From the NCBI GenBank assembly GCA_016800925.1, contig JABCPU010000140.1, positions 62,001-126,000 on the forward strand: a stretch of DNA of 64,000 bases, read 5' to 3'. The translations under genes and the position numbers were made by a program. The stretch's first letter is position 1. Every line of letters begins with the position of its first letter. This document shows positions 22,372 through 34,728 of this stretch, piece after piece. This stretch comes from Suillus spraguei. Its lineage: Eukaryota > Basidiomycota > Agaricomycetes > Boletales > Suillaceae. A model generated the notes under the pieces. It worked only from the letters and a program-made list of their open reading frames with translations, was not told the DNA's origin and ran no database searches.

Positions 22372-25300
22372 TGCAGCAAGAACCAACAACACAACACCAA
22401 CAGAGAACAGACTTCAAAATATGGCAGCAGAACCTTCGCAAATCCTCCAACGCATGGGAACACCTCCTGAAGAACCTCAATCCCGACAACTTCGACATGG
22501 CATGTATACAAGAACCTTTTCTCAACCCTGTGAATCTCGCTAACGCCTCTAGCCTCCGACGCTATTGGGATGTGGTATACCCAACCGGCCACCACACGAA
22601 TCAAAACCGAACGCAAGTGATAATGCTGATCAACAAGAAGATCTCCAAGAACAAATGGCACACTATCCCAATCCAATCGACGAACGTCATGGCCATAGAA
22701 TTATCGGGAGACTTCGGAAAGGTGCGTTTCTATAATATATATAACCCCTGCGACCACGACGGCACCCTGCATTTCCTCGAAAGACATATGCAAACGGAAC
22801 ATAACGCACGTCGGGCAAACCCTCAACAACTCGCTCAAGGCGAGGAGGAAGTAAATACTGAACATATAATTTGGCTAGGCGACTTCAACCGGCACCACCC
22901 AATGTGGGAGCTAACTTCAAACAGTCACCTATTCACTGCAGCGAACCTCGACGCCGCAGGTGTACTAATAAATCTTCTAGCGCTGTACAATTTAATCCAA
23001 GTACTACCCCGGGAATCGCCACACTGGAAGCATCATCCACGAAGAACCTCACAAGACCCGACAACGTCTTCTGCTCAGCCCAACTCCAACACGCTTTCAC
23101 GGCATGCAACGTTGAGTACCACCTAAGACCAGTCATCACTGACCACTTTCCGATCATTAGCTCGCTAGAATTGCAACCAGAACGCATCAACTGTATACCG
23201 CGCCACAATTACAGAGAAGCAGACTGGGACGAAATAAATGAGGCACTAGCAGCGGATCTCAGCACCATCCCCCCACCAACTGAGATCATGACGAAAGTTC
23301 AATTCGAGGAGGCCTTCGACAACCTCACTTCAATCATCGCGAAGGTAGTAGATGCAAAGGTGCCGAAATCGAAACCATCACCCTACGCAAAACGATGGTG
23401 GTCAAAAAGCCTGGATATAGAACGAAAGGAAGTACATAAATTAGGCCGCAAATCGAGAGCTAAACTAGTGTATAGAAACGACCCAATCCACGAACAGTAT
23501 CGCAAAGCGCGCAACGCCTTCTCAGAAAGCATCAGGAAGGCAAAGGAATCTCACTGGACCGCCTGGCTGGAAACGATGACCCCAGCCGGGGTATGGAATT
23601 TTCACCACTACGCAGCAAGCAACCCAGAAGATCAAATGCACACAAGAATCGCCACGCTCAAGGACCCAGAACGCAATCATCAAAACTCAACCCAAACCAA
23701 CGACAGGAAAAGCGAGCTCTTATATGAGGTCTTCTTCAAACCCCCCCCGGCCAATGAGCACGTAGACCCTAATTATATTTACCCTCCTCCCGTTTGTGAG
23801 TTTACACTGATAACGAATGAACAGATAGACAGAGCGATAGCAAAGCTCTCCCCGCACAAAGCCCCTGGACCGAATGGAATAAGTAACTGCGTCTTCACCC
23901 ACTGCGCAGCGCAGCTAGTCCCATTTATGGGACCGATATTTCGAGCGACCTTTACATTAGAAATATACCCGGACCAGTGGAAGAAGTCATCAACCATAGT
24001 ACTGCGCAAACCCGGCAGACCGGACTACAGTCTCCCCAAGGCGTACAGACCGATAACGCTGCTGGACACCATGGCCAAAATACTATCCTCATGCGTGGCA
24101 GACGACCTCACCTATATAGCCGAAAGACACGATCTCTTAGCAGCAACGCACTTTGGGGGAAGACCAGGACGCTCGACCACAGATTCCCTGCACTTACTAA
24201 CGAAGTTCATTACTGACGCTTGGGCCTCAAGGGAAAATTTTGTTTCCATGTTGTTCCTGGATGTTAAAGCCGCTTTTCCCAGTGTCGTGGTCAACAAACT
24301 CCTCCACAACCTCAAGAAATCAGGAATACCTCAAGAATACATCGATTGGTACAGGAGAAGATTAGACGGAAGATCAACATCTCTAATCTTTGACGATTTT
24401 CAATCGGAATCATTCCAGGTCAAAGGTGGTGTCGATCAAGGCTGTCCCTTATCCCCACTTGCATTCATCTTCTACAATACTGACCTACTAAGAGTCGCAG
24501 ATCCAAGACCCCGCAAGGGAGAACTCAGCTTAGGATTCATAGACGATGTCGCTTTAATAGCGAAAGGTGAGTCATACGAAGAGGCGAACACTAAGCTAAC
24601 TAGAATGATGGAGAAGAGAGGAGGCGCGCTACAATGGAGTGAGGAGCATCACGCGGAATTCGAGCTAGACAAAACGGCACTGGTATGTCTCTCAAGAAAG
24701 CGCGTGCAAAGTGTCACGGACCCACACAAAACAATCCCTGCGCCAAAACCTGCAATCGCCATTCGAAATCACACAATACAACCATCGAGCTCGCACAAAT
24801 TTCTAGGAGTAATAATAGACGAGAACCTTAACTTCAAGGAACATGCAGCCCACGCCCTGGCAAAAGGCACAAAGTACATCCTGGCCTGCAACAGGATGAT
24901 CCGACCCACGAAGGGCATCAAAAGTCGACTAATGAAGAGACTATACGAGGGAGTAGTCATTCCTAAAATGTTATATGCAGCTGATGTCTGGTGCGCAGGA
25001 CTGGTAGCAAAGGGCAAAGGAAAGAAGCTAAATGGACGAGGGGCTCGAGGATTCGCGTCGCAAATGGCAAGGGTGCAGAGAATGGCAACCCTGATGATAA
25101 CGGGCGGAATGAGATCCACTGCTACAGATATCCTAGACGCGCACGCTAACATACTTCCCTTTCAACAGACACTACGCAAGATATGCCTCAGATCGACCCT
25201 CAGAATGACCTCACTCCCAGACTCTCACCCGCTAGCCAGAGACATCAAGATGGCCTACAACTACGGGAATGCACGCAACTTTGCCAAACCAAAGCGCCAC

Positions 25301-26433
25301 CCATCCCCGCTTCACAAGCTAATGTACGAATTCAAGGTCAACCCAGCTCGAATGGAGAAGATCCACCCAATCCGCCACAATCCAAAGTGGAAGCCGGACG
25401 TCGAATTACAGATAGCGAGGAAGAAGAAGGAAGCAGCCGACGAAGATGAGCTGGCGAGGGAAGAGATCCGAGTATACTCAGACGGTTCGGCCATAGATGG
25501 AGGAGTAGGGGCAGCGGCCATTCTCATGCGAGACGGAGAGGTAAAAGACGAACTAAGGTTTTATCTGGGGAAGGATAGCGAGCACACGGTATATGAGGGA
25601 GAGCTAGTGGGGATGATTCTAGCGGTGGAGCTGATTAGAAGAGCAGGAGGGGAGAATCAATGGCACTGGGGGTGGACAACCAGGCGGCAATTCGCGCAAC
25701 GAAAGCATTCAATTCGCAACCCGGACATCACCTAATGGACACCTTTCACGACAGTCTCCGTGAAATCATCCCAGACAACAATGGCAAAAGGCTGGTGGTG
25801 AGATGGACGCCAGGCCATGTAGGAATACCGGGGAACGAGAAGGCAGATGAGAGGGCAAAAAGGGCAGCAAGGAAAGACGTCTCGGAGGGGAGACTTCTCC
25901 CAAAGTCTCTAAGGACGGCAGCGAAGGATCCCATCACGCTACCAATCAGCAAATCGTCCACACTCCAGCAGTTTCGAGAGCGAATCAAGGAAGAAGCAGC
26001 AAAGGTCATGCACATTTCCCCCCGTTTCGCTGCCTTACAGACCATAGACCCAACCGCTCCGTCGAAACACTTCGCAGGACTCATTGATCAATTCCCGCGT
26101 CGTCACAGCTCGCTTCTCTTCCAGCTCAGAACAGGACACATTCCTCTCAACAAACACCTACACCGTATAGCGAAGTCAGAAACAGCAACATGCCAACAAT
26201 GCAACGAAGGAAACGAGTCAGTCCATCACTTCCTTCTCACCTGCCCAGCATACACCAGACAACGCAACATACTCAGACAAGAACTAGGAACGAGAGCGCA
26301 CCATGTGAAGCACATTCTCAATGACGCTGAATGTCTAAAGTCACTGTTCACATTCATAGCCAAAACGAAAAGACTCGAGCCAACCTTCGGAGACGTATCA
26401 CCACCAAAGGACAAGAACGACAAAAACAGCTAG
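22371..26433 (+). pseudogene. LINE ORF2: endonuclease-RT-RNase H polyprotein, two frameshifts
   Basis: The start ATG at 22371 shares its A with the ORF1 stop (TAATG), a stop-restart arrangement known from other LINEs. The endonuclease lies in 22430-23060, with CIQEPFLNP, NIYNPCDHDG and the catalytic WLGDFNRHHPMW. The frame shifts inside CTACCCCGGG near 23006, where one C seems missing. Reverse transcriptase follows with APGPNGISN, FLDVKAAFPSV (motif A) and the YxDD box as GFIDDVALI (near 24535). RNase H begins at YSDGSAIDGG (near 25470) and continues after a second one-base loss near 25655 with GVDNQAAIRATKAF and HVGIPGNEKADERAK. The C-terminus has CQQCNEGNESVHHFLLTC, a zf-RVT-like motif. Catalytic residues are preserved, so the copy is young. 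Confidence 0.9.
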
Positions 26434-26640
26434 ACGCACCCCAATCCCTGTAACAACCCCCCCTTTCACCTTAAGCTGGTGTTAACGTCCGCGCCTCGGC
26501 CAGGACCATTGAACACGACCCAACATCCACGGACACGCACATATGCATCAATTAGAGTAAATACCGCATGTAATGTCTATCATAGGGCTCCGCCCCAACG
26601 GACACAAAACAAGGATTCAAAAAAAAAAAAAAAAAAAAAA

Positions 26641-26654
26641 AATGGTAAGAGAGA
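26641..26654. repeat. LINE target-site duplication, right copy
   Basis: AATGGTAAGAGAGA directly after the poly-A tail; matches 20369-20382. Confidence 0.85.
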
Positions 26655-27505
26655 CTGAGATTCCTATGGACAAACCTAAAACAGCGCGAGCCTAGAGATA
26701 CGCTAGTAAGTACCATGTATAGTAGAGTATGAATAGTATACGCACCTCAGTCAATGGTAAGAGAGACTGAGGTGCAGGGATAGAGTCCAGCCATCTTAAG
26801 TAGCAGGAAAGAAAATAACAGTAACTAAGGTGAGTGACGTGCAATGACAGTTAGAGATATATAGAAGTGGAACCGGCTCGGGTGCTCTGACGGATCACCT
26901 CTCAACATCATGCGCCGCGAAACACTTCTGACTCAACGGAGGAAGCATCCCACGACGACCCCAGTTTGACCCCCATTGTCGTGAATGTTCACAGCGGATA
27001 GGTGGTAGGACCCAAAAATTGGCTATTATTCTGGGTACCAGCAGTTGATAAAAACATGGTGCGCGACACATTGATTTTTGCATGAGCGAACAATTATTTT
27101 CCAGTATCTGGTTACAATAACTAGTTTTGACATTCAGAGTACCAGTTAAGTCTGTGAAAACCTCGTCCCACCGACCGAGCCCATACTGAGGGTCACATGC
27201 GATATCTCAGCCCAATCGCTCTCCCTGCCGCTCGGTGTTCGGGCTCATGAAACTTGTTTGTCACCAAGCCCCAGTCATTAAATTCTATGAGACCTAGTAG
27301 TCATGTAGTATAGAATGTATCGTACGTGGTAAGTTCTGAGTCGTTTCCTCTGCTTCATACACCACTAGAACAATAAATAAAACAAGTAACCATCACAGAA
27401 AAGTAACATTCCACAATAGTTGATAGGTTTCACTTGGTGATATATAGCTTACGATCGACAGCATAAAACATCCACCGAACAAGTAATTATATTCGAAGTG
27501 CTCAG
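26655..27505. repeat. LINE right flank: foldback motif and ICMT-A 3' flank
   Basis: 26743-26774 is a perfect foldback: CACCTCAGTC, loop AATGGTAAGAGA, then GACTGAGGTG. Its loop equals the LINE target site. From about 27030 to 27505 the sequence is the ICMT 3' flank, repeated at 37480-38108 and (from its middle) at 45600-46050, with shared strings such as TAGTTTTGACATTC and GCCCAATCGCTCTCCC. No gene. Confidence 0.65.
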
Positions 27506-28281
27506 TCAATAAACCCCAGGAATCAATCTATATTTCACTTTCTTAGCCCAATTCTCCCAATCCTCTCCTAGGGCACGCTGCAGCATTTTGTCCTCCACTG
27601 AAGATCGGTTGACAACCATGAAAGCGGCTGTTGTAAACATGAGGAAGACAGTCGCCGACAATTCTTTGATATAAGGCAGTTGTAGAATTCCAGACTGCCT
27701 CATCCACGACCCTTCGCTCCCGTGCATGATGACAACCCCAATGTATTGGAAAAGGAAACCAGTGTAACTTGGGTGGCGGACGATAGAGTATGGCCCATTT
27801 GTCACAATTCTATGCTCTTTTCTGACGCTGAGCGGGAAGCTCCAGAACTTTCCCAAGGTCAACATGCAGTAAAACCTGAGCATGCCGCCAGCCATGACAA
27901 AAAGACTGCCAGCAAGTAAAGCGGGAATGATAGGCGTGGGGTGAAGTGTGTACAAAAGCCGCACAGCACTAGCACGGTAGATGCCCTCGGGAATCTGCAA
28001 GGGGCCTATATGCATGGCCAGTATGTTGGCCACTTCGATTGATGCTGCCCATGCGGTAATCTGTTATATTGTCCACCGATCTATACAGACAAAAATCGAT
28101 ATATAGGAGAAACATACTTTGACAAATTCTGGAAGCCGAAGATTTAGAGCCAGGCTCATGAATGATTCAGATGCCGAGGCACCACCTTCTCTTGAGATGA
28201 CGGTGGTGGAGAGGGAGAAGTCAACGATATATGTATGCCAATGGCCGAAGCCATGAGGAAGGGGATCTTCAATAGACTCAT
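27506..28281 (-). pseudogene. STE14: ICMT-A: STE14-like isoprenylcysteine carboxyl methyltransferase, frameshift in exon 1
   Basis: The family methylates the C-terminal prenylcysteine of CaaX proteins and fungal pheromones at the ER membrane with S-adenosylmethionine. Exon 1 is 28118-28281, intron 28061-28117, exon 2 27506-28060. Exon 2 is fully open: TM segments around PALLAGSLFVMAGG, the SAM-binding core VTNGPYSIVRHPSYTG, another hydrophobic pair, and the terminal DWENWAKKV. In exon 1 one base is missing near 28176 relative to copies B and C, so the frame from the ATG stops after about 40 codons. Everything else matches the 240-residue sisters, so a recent break or an assembly error is equally possible. 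Confidence 0.85.
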
Positions 28282-29114
28282 GCTGTATGGCTCAACCTGT
28301 GATAGGATACGTTAAATACTTCCATTTCTACGCGACCAAGATACTATATTACAACCGGTACAGCAGTAGTGCCGGGGTGGATCTGGTCAAACCTTTATCA
28401 GCAATTATTTAATAGGGGAGTTTAAAGTTGAATTCCGATTTGGGCTTGGATTCGGATGCTCAAAAGCTCCGAAATCCGGGACTTCTTCGCATTACCTAAC
28501 ATGCTCGCACTGTTGTTCTCCTTATCCTTATCCGAGTCTCCAAATAAGCGGGACCCTTTTGTCTGTCCAGCATCACAACTAAACAAAAGCGGTGAAGGGA
28601 ACAAAATCGTTTCTGGTCTATCGATATGAAAGTAGCTGGAACACTGACCTTCTTGCGGACTTTCAGAATCTGTTTGAAGTTGTTGACTGCTTGAATTTTA
28701 ACATAGTGCAAATTGGAAAAGAGCTACTGCCAGTACTGAGTTAACCGTTAAGAGTAGTATCCTCAGTCAGTTGCGTGTAAGTCACGTTATGCGTGTTCAC
28801 ATCCGCTTGATCAGCCGTAATCTGTCCCCAAAGTCCACCAAAGCTGATTTCATTTTCGAAAAACAAAATCGGCCTCCAAATTCAATTCTGAACCCCCCTA
28901 GTTGACTGAGTGACTAGTAACTGACTCGAAGTGCGATGAATTATATATTATTTACGTCTCCATCTTGATAATTGCTTTCCTCAAAAGCGCTCAGAGCTCA
29001 CAGCAAGCAAGGTATTTTCAGTGTTGACTTGCAAACGAGGTCTCTGCTCAACTACTATATTTTATACCTGAAAGATGCACCGAGGTTGTAAACATGCGGT
29101 CGTTCACGATAATA
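28282..29114. other. Gap between ICMT-A and MFS-7
   Basis: 28290-28395 matches the 5' flank of ICMT-B (CGCGACCAAGATACTA, CCGGTACAG), so it is probably promoter. 28420-28730 contains only short minus-strand frames with no known motif. 28980-29114 is the 3' flank of MFS-7 and is repeated at 31740-31884 next to MFS-8 (CATGCGGTCGTTCACGATAA). Confidence 0.55.
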
Positions 29115-30882
29115 TCATTGGTCATCTTCCCATACACTAAGATCTCGGGGAAACAATAGAGAAACACCTACAGCAAGAAATGCAAGGGCCATCAAGAAGT
29201 AGTATACCAACCACGCGTCATGCCCTTCCTGCAGAGAATAAGAGAAGATCGAAGCTGCAGACGCTGGGCCAATGATCTTTGCTCCTGAGACAAACGTCTG
29301 GGTGATTCCATTGGTTGCCCCGAGCGAGGCATGGTTGGGAGCAGCTGCTCTGACAAATAATGCTAAGCATGCTATAGGTCCTTCTCAGTTCAGTAGATCA
29401 CATAAAAAGCTGGATTGACATACTATTGCACATGTTCAGGTTAATCGTCAGTGCGAGTTGGATGGCAACACACAGCCACACAACCAAGCCTATACCATAG
29501 GCATGCTGGAGCTAACGCCAGTGAGATGGATAGTTCCTGGACCGAAGTGATCATGTAAACGAGCGTAAAAAAGGAGCTGAGATATCCCATGAGCGGCACC
29601 TTGTGCCGCAAGTATAGCGCCAATGCGAGGAGGTTCAAGTGAAAGACCACCATGTTCAATCGATGTCGCATAGAACAGAGGTAGAACAGAAGTAAACGAC
29701 ATGTTAAGCAGGTTCGTGGCAGCATGATTTGCCACTACGACCAAAACTTTCGGGTAAGCAAGGCACGCAGCGGAAGCGACTTCGATCGGACTTCTTCAGA
29801 ATTCCCTTCCCTAGGATTAACTAGCACATTGCTTGACGACTGGCGAGGTTTTGCATATGACTGTCGAAATAATCCTCCTTTGATCAGCTCCCAAAGTGGT
29901 GTCCTGGCAGAAACGCTCTTATTACCAATTCAGCGTGATTCAGACACGGATTTTCAACATCACGCTCACCTCTTTAAGCCGGAAATACGTGACTAGCCAA
30001 GCTAATGATATAAAAATCGTTGAAATAGAGCATGGAAGGAAGTATGGGTAAGTTTTCAGGAGTTCTGATCGCCCAAAGATGTCAGGGAATCTGTCTGCCG
30101 GTCGGGAGAACGATCCCCCAATGAGTGGTCTAAATGCCGTAAACTTCAGTGCAAAAGCAGATATACCGTATGCTTACCCAGCTGTATGTCCGATCATCCA
30201 TGGAATTGGTATGTAACCGTATGCCTTGGGCATATTGGTTACATCAGTGATATCAATCACCATGCTCTTAATGACAGGATTGCTCCCATCAAATGCTCCA
30301 CAGACAGCACGACTAGTTAAGGATATCAGTAATTGACGGTCACAACTACTATTCTGAGTCGATATTTGATACACTGACCTAACCACCAGACCAAGGAAGG
30401 TCTTCGAAAGCCCGAACGAAAACATCGAAACAGAAATTACTAATAGAGCTATCAATATTACAGGCTTCCGCCCAATGCGGTCAGACAGTTGACTCCAATA
30501 TAAAACAGTCAGCACATGAGCCGCATAGTATGATGATTCCTTTGAAGAATATTAGAAAAAAACGAAGGAGTAGGAATGATGAAGACAGGCTTACAAGGAT
30601 GCCGACATAGTGTCCGACCTGGGATTCGTCTCCGTGAGTCACTCCAATATCTCTAATGAGCTTGACAAAGTTCCAATTGTGGTCAGATTCAAGTCCAAGC
30701 AAAGGGCACATACTCACTTGGGGAATAAACGGGGCAATGGTGTGAGAAGAAAGAGGTTCCGACACCTGCAAGAACAGTATGATCCAGAATTGATCCCAGG
30801 GAAGAGGTGTCTTAGTAGTTGGCTGCTCTTCCAGTGGTCGGTGTAAAAGAAATGCCTCTTCGTCATCCTCCTGCGTAATCAT
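29115..30882 (-). pseudogene. MFS-7: YCR023C/ZIFL-like MFS transporter, inverted and disrupted
   Basis: Seven-exon paralog on the minus strand; exon 1 is 30718-30882, exon 7 is 29115-29371. The N-tail has a two-residue-longer spacer (RPLEEQPTTKTPLPWDQFW); TM1 reads SEPLSSHTIAPFIPQ, which groups it with MFS-8 and MFS-13. Motif A is LSDRIGRKPV, followed by FGLSKTFLGLV. Exon 6 has lost one C near 29752 (ACCCG where sisters have ACCCC) and about 43 bp near 29507, between GVSSSMP and the AYGIGLVVW segment; both break the frame and the second removes most of TM9. Exon 7 is open (RAAAPNHASLGATNG). A pseudogene. Confidence 0.85.
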
Positions 30883-31884
30883 GGTGATACAAGAGATCTA
30901 CTGGACAGCGACGGAGAAGAGGCACTAGTCACCGCGCGACTGCTGTCTCTATATTTAGCTTTATCCATACGGACCCTCTTGTATGAGATAACAACTCAAA
31001 TAGAATATATGGTTCATTATACGTGAACTCATTCCAATGAGGTGGTTGCTGACCGACTTGTTGGCTAGTGCAACAGCAGTCGCCGTTTCTGGTCAGTGTC
31101 AACATGAATCAACTATTGTAAAAAGCCTATCACACGGACTACTTATTACACATGCAAGTATTGTTACTTAGATAATCTCAAGCTTATGGCTATGTAGGCT
31201 AACCATCATCACAATCTTAAGGCCTGCGCCCGCGCAAGGTGAGATCAAACATTATAATAGTAAGAAAAAGAAAAAGCCCAAATCAACGACGTTGAACGAT
31301 TTCAAGCTGCTCAATGTTTTGGGACCTCAGTTACAACGGTGCTACTGAGCATGCGGCATGACTCCAATACGAGCTCAGCATCACCAAACAATTGGTTTTG
31401 TCAAGGTGCATTGCAGCCGTTGTTCGTGTGGTGCGTCCACAGAAAGTGTATATCACCCATAGGCACTGCTTGAATGATGTACTGAAGGCTTCATTTGCTC
31501 ATTTTACAGCCATCCTCGAAATGGAGAACGAATCAAATAACAGTAGTCTTGGTCGTAAATGTGATGCACTCTATGCTTGGCCTGATTAGTAGGCACACCC
31601 TAAATCCGTCGCTCGATGTACCTGGTGGAGCTGAAACGACGCGGAGAGCAATTGCAACAGATGCAACATTTCACAAGTCCGAAAAACTGTAGCACCACTC
31701 AGAGGAACGCGACGAATTACATACCCTATTTTCATAATTACTTCCCACAAGAGCGTTCAGAGTCCCAGGAAGTCAGCATTAGCTTGCGAACAAGGAAGGG
31801 TCTCTGCTTAACTACTACATTTTATACCCAGAAGATGCACTGATATGGCTGTAAACAGATAACATGCGGTCATTCACGATAATA
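30883..31884. other. Gap between MFS-7 and MFS-8
   Basis: Holds the MFS-7 upstream region (to about 31260) and the MFS-8 3' flank (31730-31884). Between them, 31260-31730, I see short frames only. 31196-31222 is the reverse complement of CCTTAAGATTGTGATG, the motif found upstream of plus-strand copies. Confidence 0.55.
31030..31098 (-). promoter_or_regulatory. Shared MFS upstream module, inverted copy before MFS-7
   Basis: The reverse complement reads CACTGACCAGAAACGGCG, then CTAGCCAACAAGTCGGTCAG and CAGCAACCACCTCATTGGAA. Orientation follows the gene, so the module was inverted together with it. Confidence 0.65.
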
Positions 31885-33676
31885 TTATCGGTCATCTTCC
31901 CATACACTAAGATCTCGGGGAAGTAATAGGGAAGTACCTACTGCGAGAAATGCAAGGGTCATCAAGAAGTAGTACATCAACCATGGGTCGTGTGCTTCCT
32001 GCATTGAATAAGAGAAGATAGAAGCTGCAGATGCCGGGCCAATGATCTGTGCTCCTGAGACAAATGTCTGGGCGATTCCATTGATCGCTCCGAGCGAGGT
32101 ACGATTGAGAGCAGCTGCTCTGACAAATGATGCTAAGCAGGCTATGAAATCTTCTCAGTCCAGTAGAACACATGAAAAGCTGTATTGACATACAATGGCA
32201 CATGTTTAGGCTAATCGTCAGTGCAAGCTGGATGGCAACACACGGCCACACGGCCAAACCTATCCCATGGGCTTGAGCTAGAGCATTGATCACTGGAAAT
32301 AGAATGACGATGAGTATGCCGGAGCTAACGCCAGTGATATGAATAGCTCCTGCACCGAAGCGATCATGTAAACGAGCGTAGAAAGTCAGCTGAAATATGC
32401 CGTGAGCGGCACCTTGTGCCGCAAGTATAGTGCCAATGCGGGGAGGATCAAGTGAAAGACCACCACGTTCAATCGGTGTCGCATAGAAAAGAGGTAAGAC
32501 CGAAGTAAACGACATGTAGAACAGGTCCGTAGTAGCATAATTTGCCACTACGACCAAAACTTTCGGGGTGAGCAAAGCGCGCAGCCGGGGCGGGTTCGAT
32601 TGGACTTCTTCAGGATTCGCTTCCCCATGATTAAATAGCTCATTCTCAACGGCTGGCGAGTCTTTGCATATAATTTTCGGAACAATCCACCTTTGATTAG
32701 CTCCCAAAGGGTTGTCCTGGCAGGAATGCTCTTGTGACTACACTTAGTTTGATGCAGACATGGGTTTTCAACATGACGCTCACCTCTTTAAGACGGAAAT
32801 ACGCGACTAACCAAGCTACTGATACAAAAATTGTCGAAATAGAGCATGGCAGAAGATATGGATAGGTCTTCAGGAGTTCTGATCGCCCAAAGATATCAGG
32901 GAATCTGTCTGCTGGTCGGGAGAGCGATCCTCCAATGAGTGGTCTAGATACTGTGAACTTCAGTGCAAGAGCAAATGCACTGTATGCCTACCCAGCTGTG
33001 GTTCCGATCATCCACGGAATTTGTATATAACTGTATGCCTTGGGAAGATTGGTCGCGTCAGTGATGTCAATCACCATGCTCTTAATGACACTGTTACTTC
33101 CATCAAGTGCTCCCCAGACAACACGACTAGTCAAGAATATCAGTAATTGGCGGTCACAATTGCTGTTCGATACTGAACACACTGACCTAACCACCAGACC
33201 AAGGAAGGTCTTCGAAAGCCCAAATGAGAACATCGAAACAGAAATTGCTAATAGAGCTATCAACATTACAGGCTTCCGCCCAATATGGTCAGATAGTCGA
33301 CTCCAATAAAAAACAGTCAGTATATGAGCTGCATAGTATGATGATTTCTCAGGAGAATATCAGGAATGAAGGAGCAAGAATGATGAAGACAGGCTTACAA
33401 GGATGCCGACATAGTGACCAACCTGGGATTCGTCACCGTGAGTCACTCCAATGTCTCTAATGAGCTTGAAAAAGTTTCGATTGTGGTCAGATTCAAGTCC
33501 AATATGCTCACTTGTGGAATGAACGGAGACAGGGTGTGAGAAGAAAGAGGATCTGACAGCTGCACGAACAGTATGATCCAAAATTGATCCCAGGGAAGAG
33601 GCGTCTTAGTAGTTGGCTGCTCTTCCAGTGGTGGTTGCAGAAGAAATGTCTCTTCCTCATCCTCCTGCGCAATCAT
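31885..33676 (-). pseudogene. MFS-8: YCR023C/ZIFL-like MFS transporter, inverted, one frameshift
   Basis: Full-length copy; exon 1 is 33512-33676, exon 7 ends with the stop at 31885. Intron 1 is short (47 bp). Motif A reads LSDHIGRKPV; exon 4 has KSMVIDITDATNLPKAYSY; exon 6 has RGGLSLDPPRIGTI, where the usual LGG is RGG, and AAQGAAHGIFQL, shared with MFS-7 and MFS-13. One base is missing near 32648 in the hydrophilic central loop, so the N-terminal and C-terminal halves are in different frames. The final exon is open (RAAALNRTSLGAING, ending PRDLSVWEDDR). A conserved Pro of the APNR motif is Leu here. Apart from the loop indel no stop is seen. Confidence 0.85.
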
Positions 33677-34006
33677 GGTGATAGTTCAAGAGAGAGACGG
33701 ACTCCGAGTCGGACTGCAGTGGGAGAAGCACTGATCGCCGCGCAAGAGCCGTCGAGCTCTATATTTAGCCTTATCTACACACAGAACCTTGTGAGAGAAC
33801 GAGAATTAGTATGTATAAGTGAACTCATGTGAGGGCGGTTGCTGAAGCGCTGACTAAGAACTCAAGTTTAACTTACATAAGTGCAACGGTAGTCCGCAAC
33901 CTGCTGTTTACGCGGACAGCACCTCCTATTACACGTAGCTACGTATAGCTGCCTGCGGTCAAAGGTGTCGCCTGTATGTAATAGGCCACAGTGACGATAA
34001 GTATCT
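33677..34006. other. Upstream region of MFS-8
   Basis: Holds an eroded form of the shared module on the minus strand (GGCGGTTGCTGAAGCGCTG at about 33834 corresponds to the CAGCAAC element). No gene is seen. Confidence 0.5.
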
Positions 34007-34227
34007 TCATTCTATATACTCATCGGTCACAAGCTCTTTTAGCTTCGCAACTTCGATCCAGGGAATGACATCGATTTCAAGTGGCACTGCACGGGCGATA
34101 ACAGCATCCAAGAAAGTATTCGTGTCGATCGGGCGTCAGGTCGTTGAGCAATGCGGAAAGACCACAAGAGAAGTGCAAGGCTGATGTACAGAAAGTGATT
34201 TGCAAGGTGCAGGCCAGGACACACACT
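34007..34227 (-). pseudogene. Cytochrome P450 3'-end relic
   Basis: The minus strand encodes the heme-ligand region VCPGLHLANHFLYISLALL, with the cysteine that would bind the heme iron, then LLWSFRIAQ. After a one-base loss near 34135 it continues as TNTFLDAVIARAVPLEID and IPWIEVAKLKELV to a stop at 34007. This is the C-terminal 70 or so residues of a fungal P450. The I-helix, ExxR motif and membrane anchor are not present upstream, so only a fragment was carried here. Confidence 0.75.
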
Positions 34228-34728
34228 TTTAACGAATCACCATTCACATATCAGTAGCTTCATGACTCATGAGTTCGTGATATTGTTATGATAGCACAGG
34301 TTAGGGTAACCCGCGCGGGTGAGCTGGCATGGCATGTGTGTACCCAGGCTTACAGTTCCAGGATAGCCAGGTCAATGTCGTGTCAAAGGCGTGTCAAAAC
34401 TGCTCACCTGGCACGTTTCCAAGTATGTACCTTCTTTCACCTGTTAAAGGATTACCAGTATTCAATATCCATTCATTTGGGTTGTTACAGCTAGAAACGC
34501 ATCAATTTAGATATGCCAGCAGGCCCTGGAGGCTGGCCGCCCTGCTGTCGCGTGTAATCTCTTGCCACATTTTATCGGGAAGTCGAATCCTTGCACTTGT
34601 GAGGACTCGGATCGCAACTATCTCGTCATCGCTTTTCCGAGGGCTACTAAGGTTCCCGAACGTTCCCATCGCGTTCGATAGCACATATATAATGGGTCAC
34701 TAAGAATGATATAACTTTCCAGTAAATC
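34228..34728. other. Upstream region of the aspartic protease
   Basis: No recognisable gene. Two short open frames (plus 34329-34703, minus 34502-34684) lack motifs and overlap each other. The last 100 bp before 34729 should contain the protease promoter (CACATATATAATGGG at about 34681 is a possible TATA element). Confidence 0.45.

Larger units (their letters stand above)
20383..26640 (+). mobile_element. LINE retrotransposon (EN-RT-RNase H, Tad/I-like), nearly full length
   Basis: About 6.26 kb, bounded by a 14-bp target-site duplication and ending in about 24 A's (26619-26642). A 5' UTR of about 165 bp precedes ORF1 (zinc-knuckle protein); ORF2 carries an AP-type endonuclease, reverse transcriptase, RNase H and a C-terminal zinc-binding segment. 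The two ORFs overlap as TAATG. Domain order, RNase H and CCHC ORF1 place it with the Tad1/I group, although I cannot assign a clade without a tree. Two one-base losses in ORF2 make this copy non-autonomous as written. It interrupts the block that joins NLR relic A to ICMT copy A. Confidence 0.92.
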
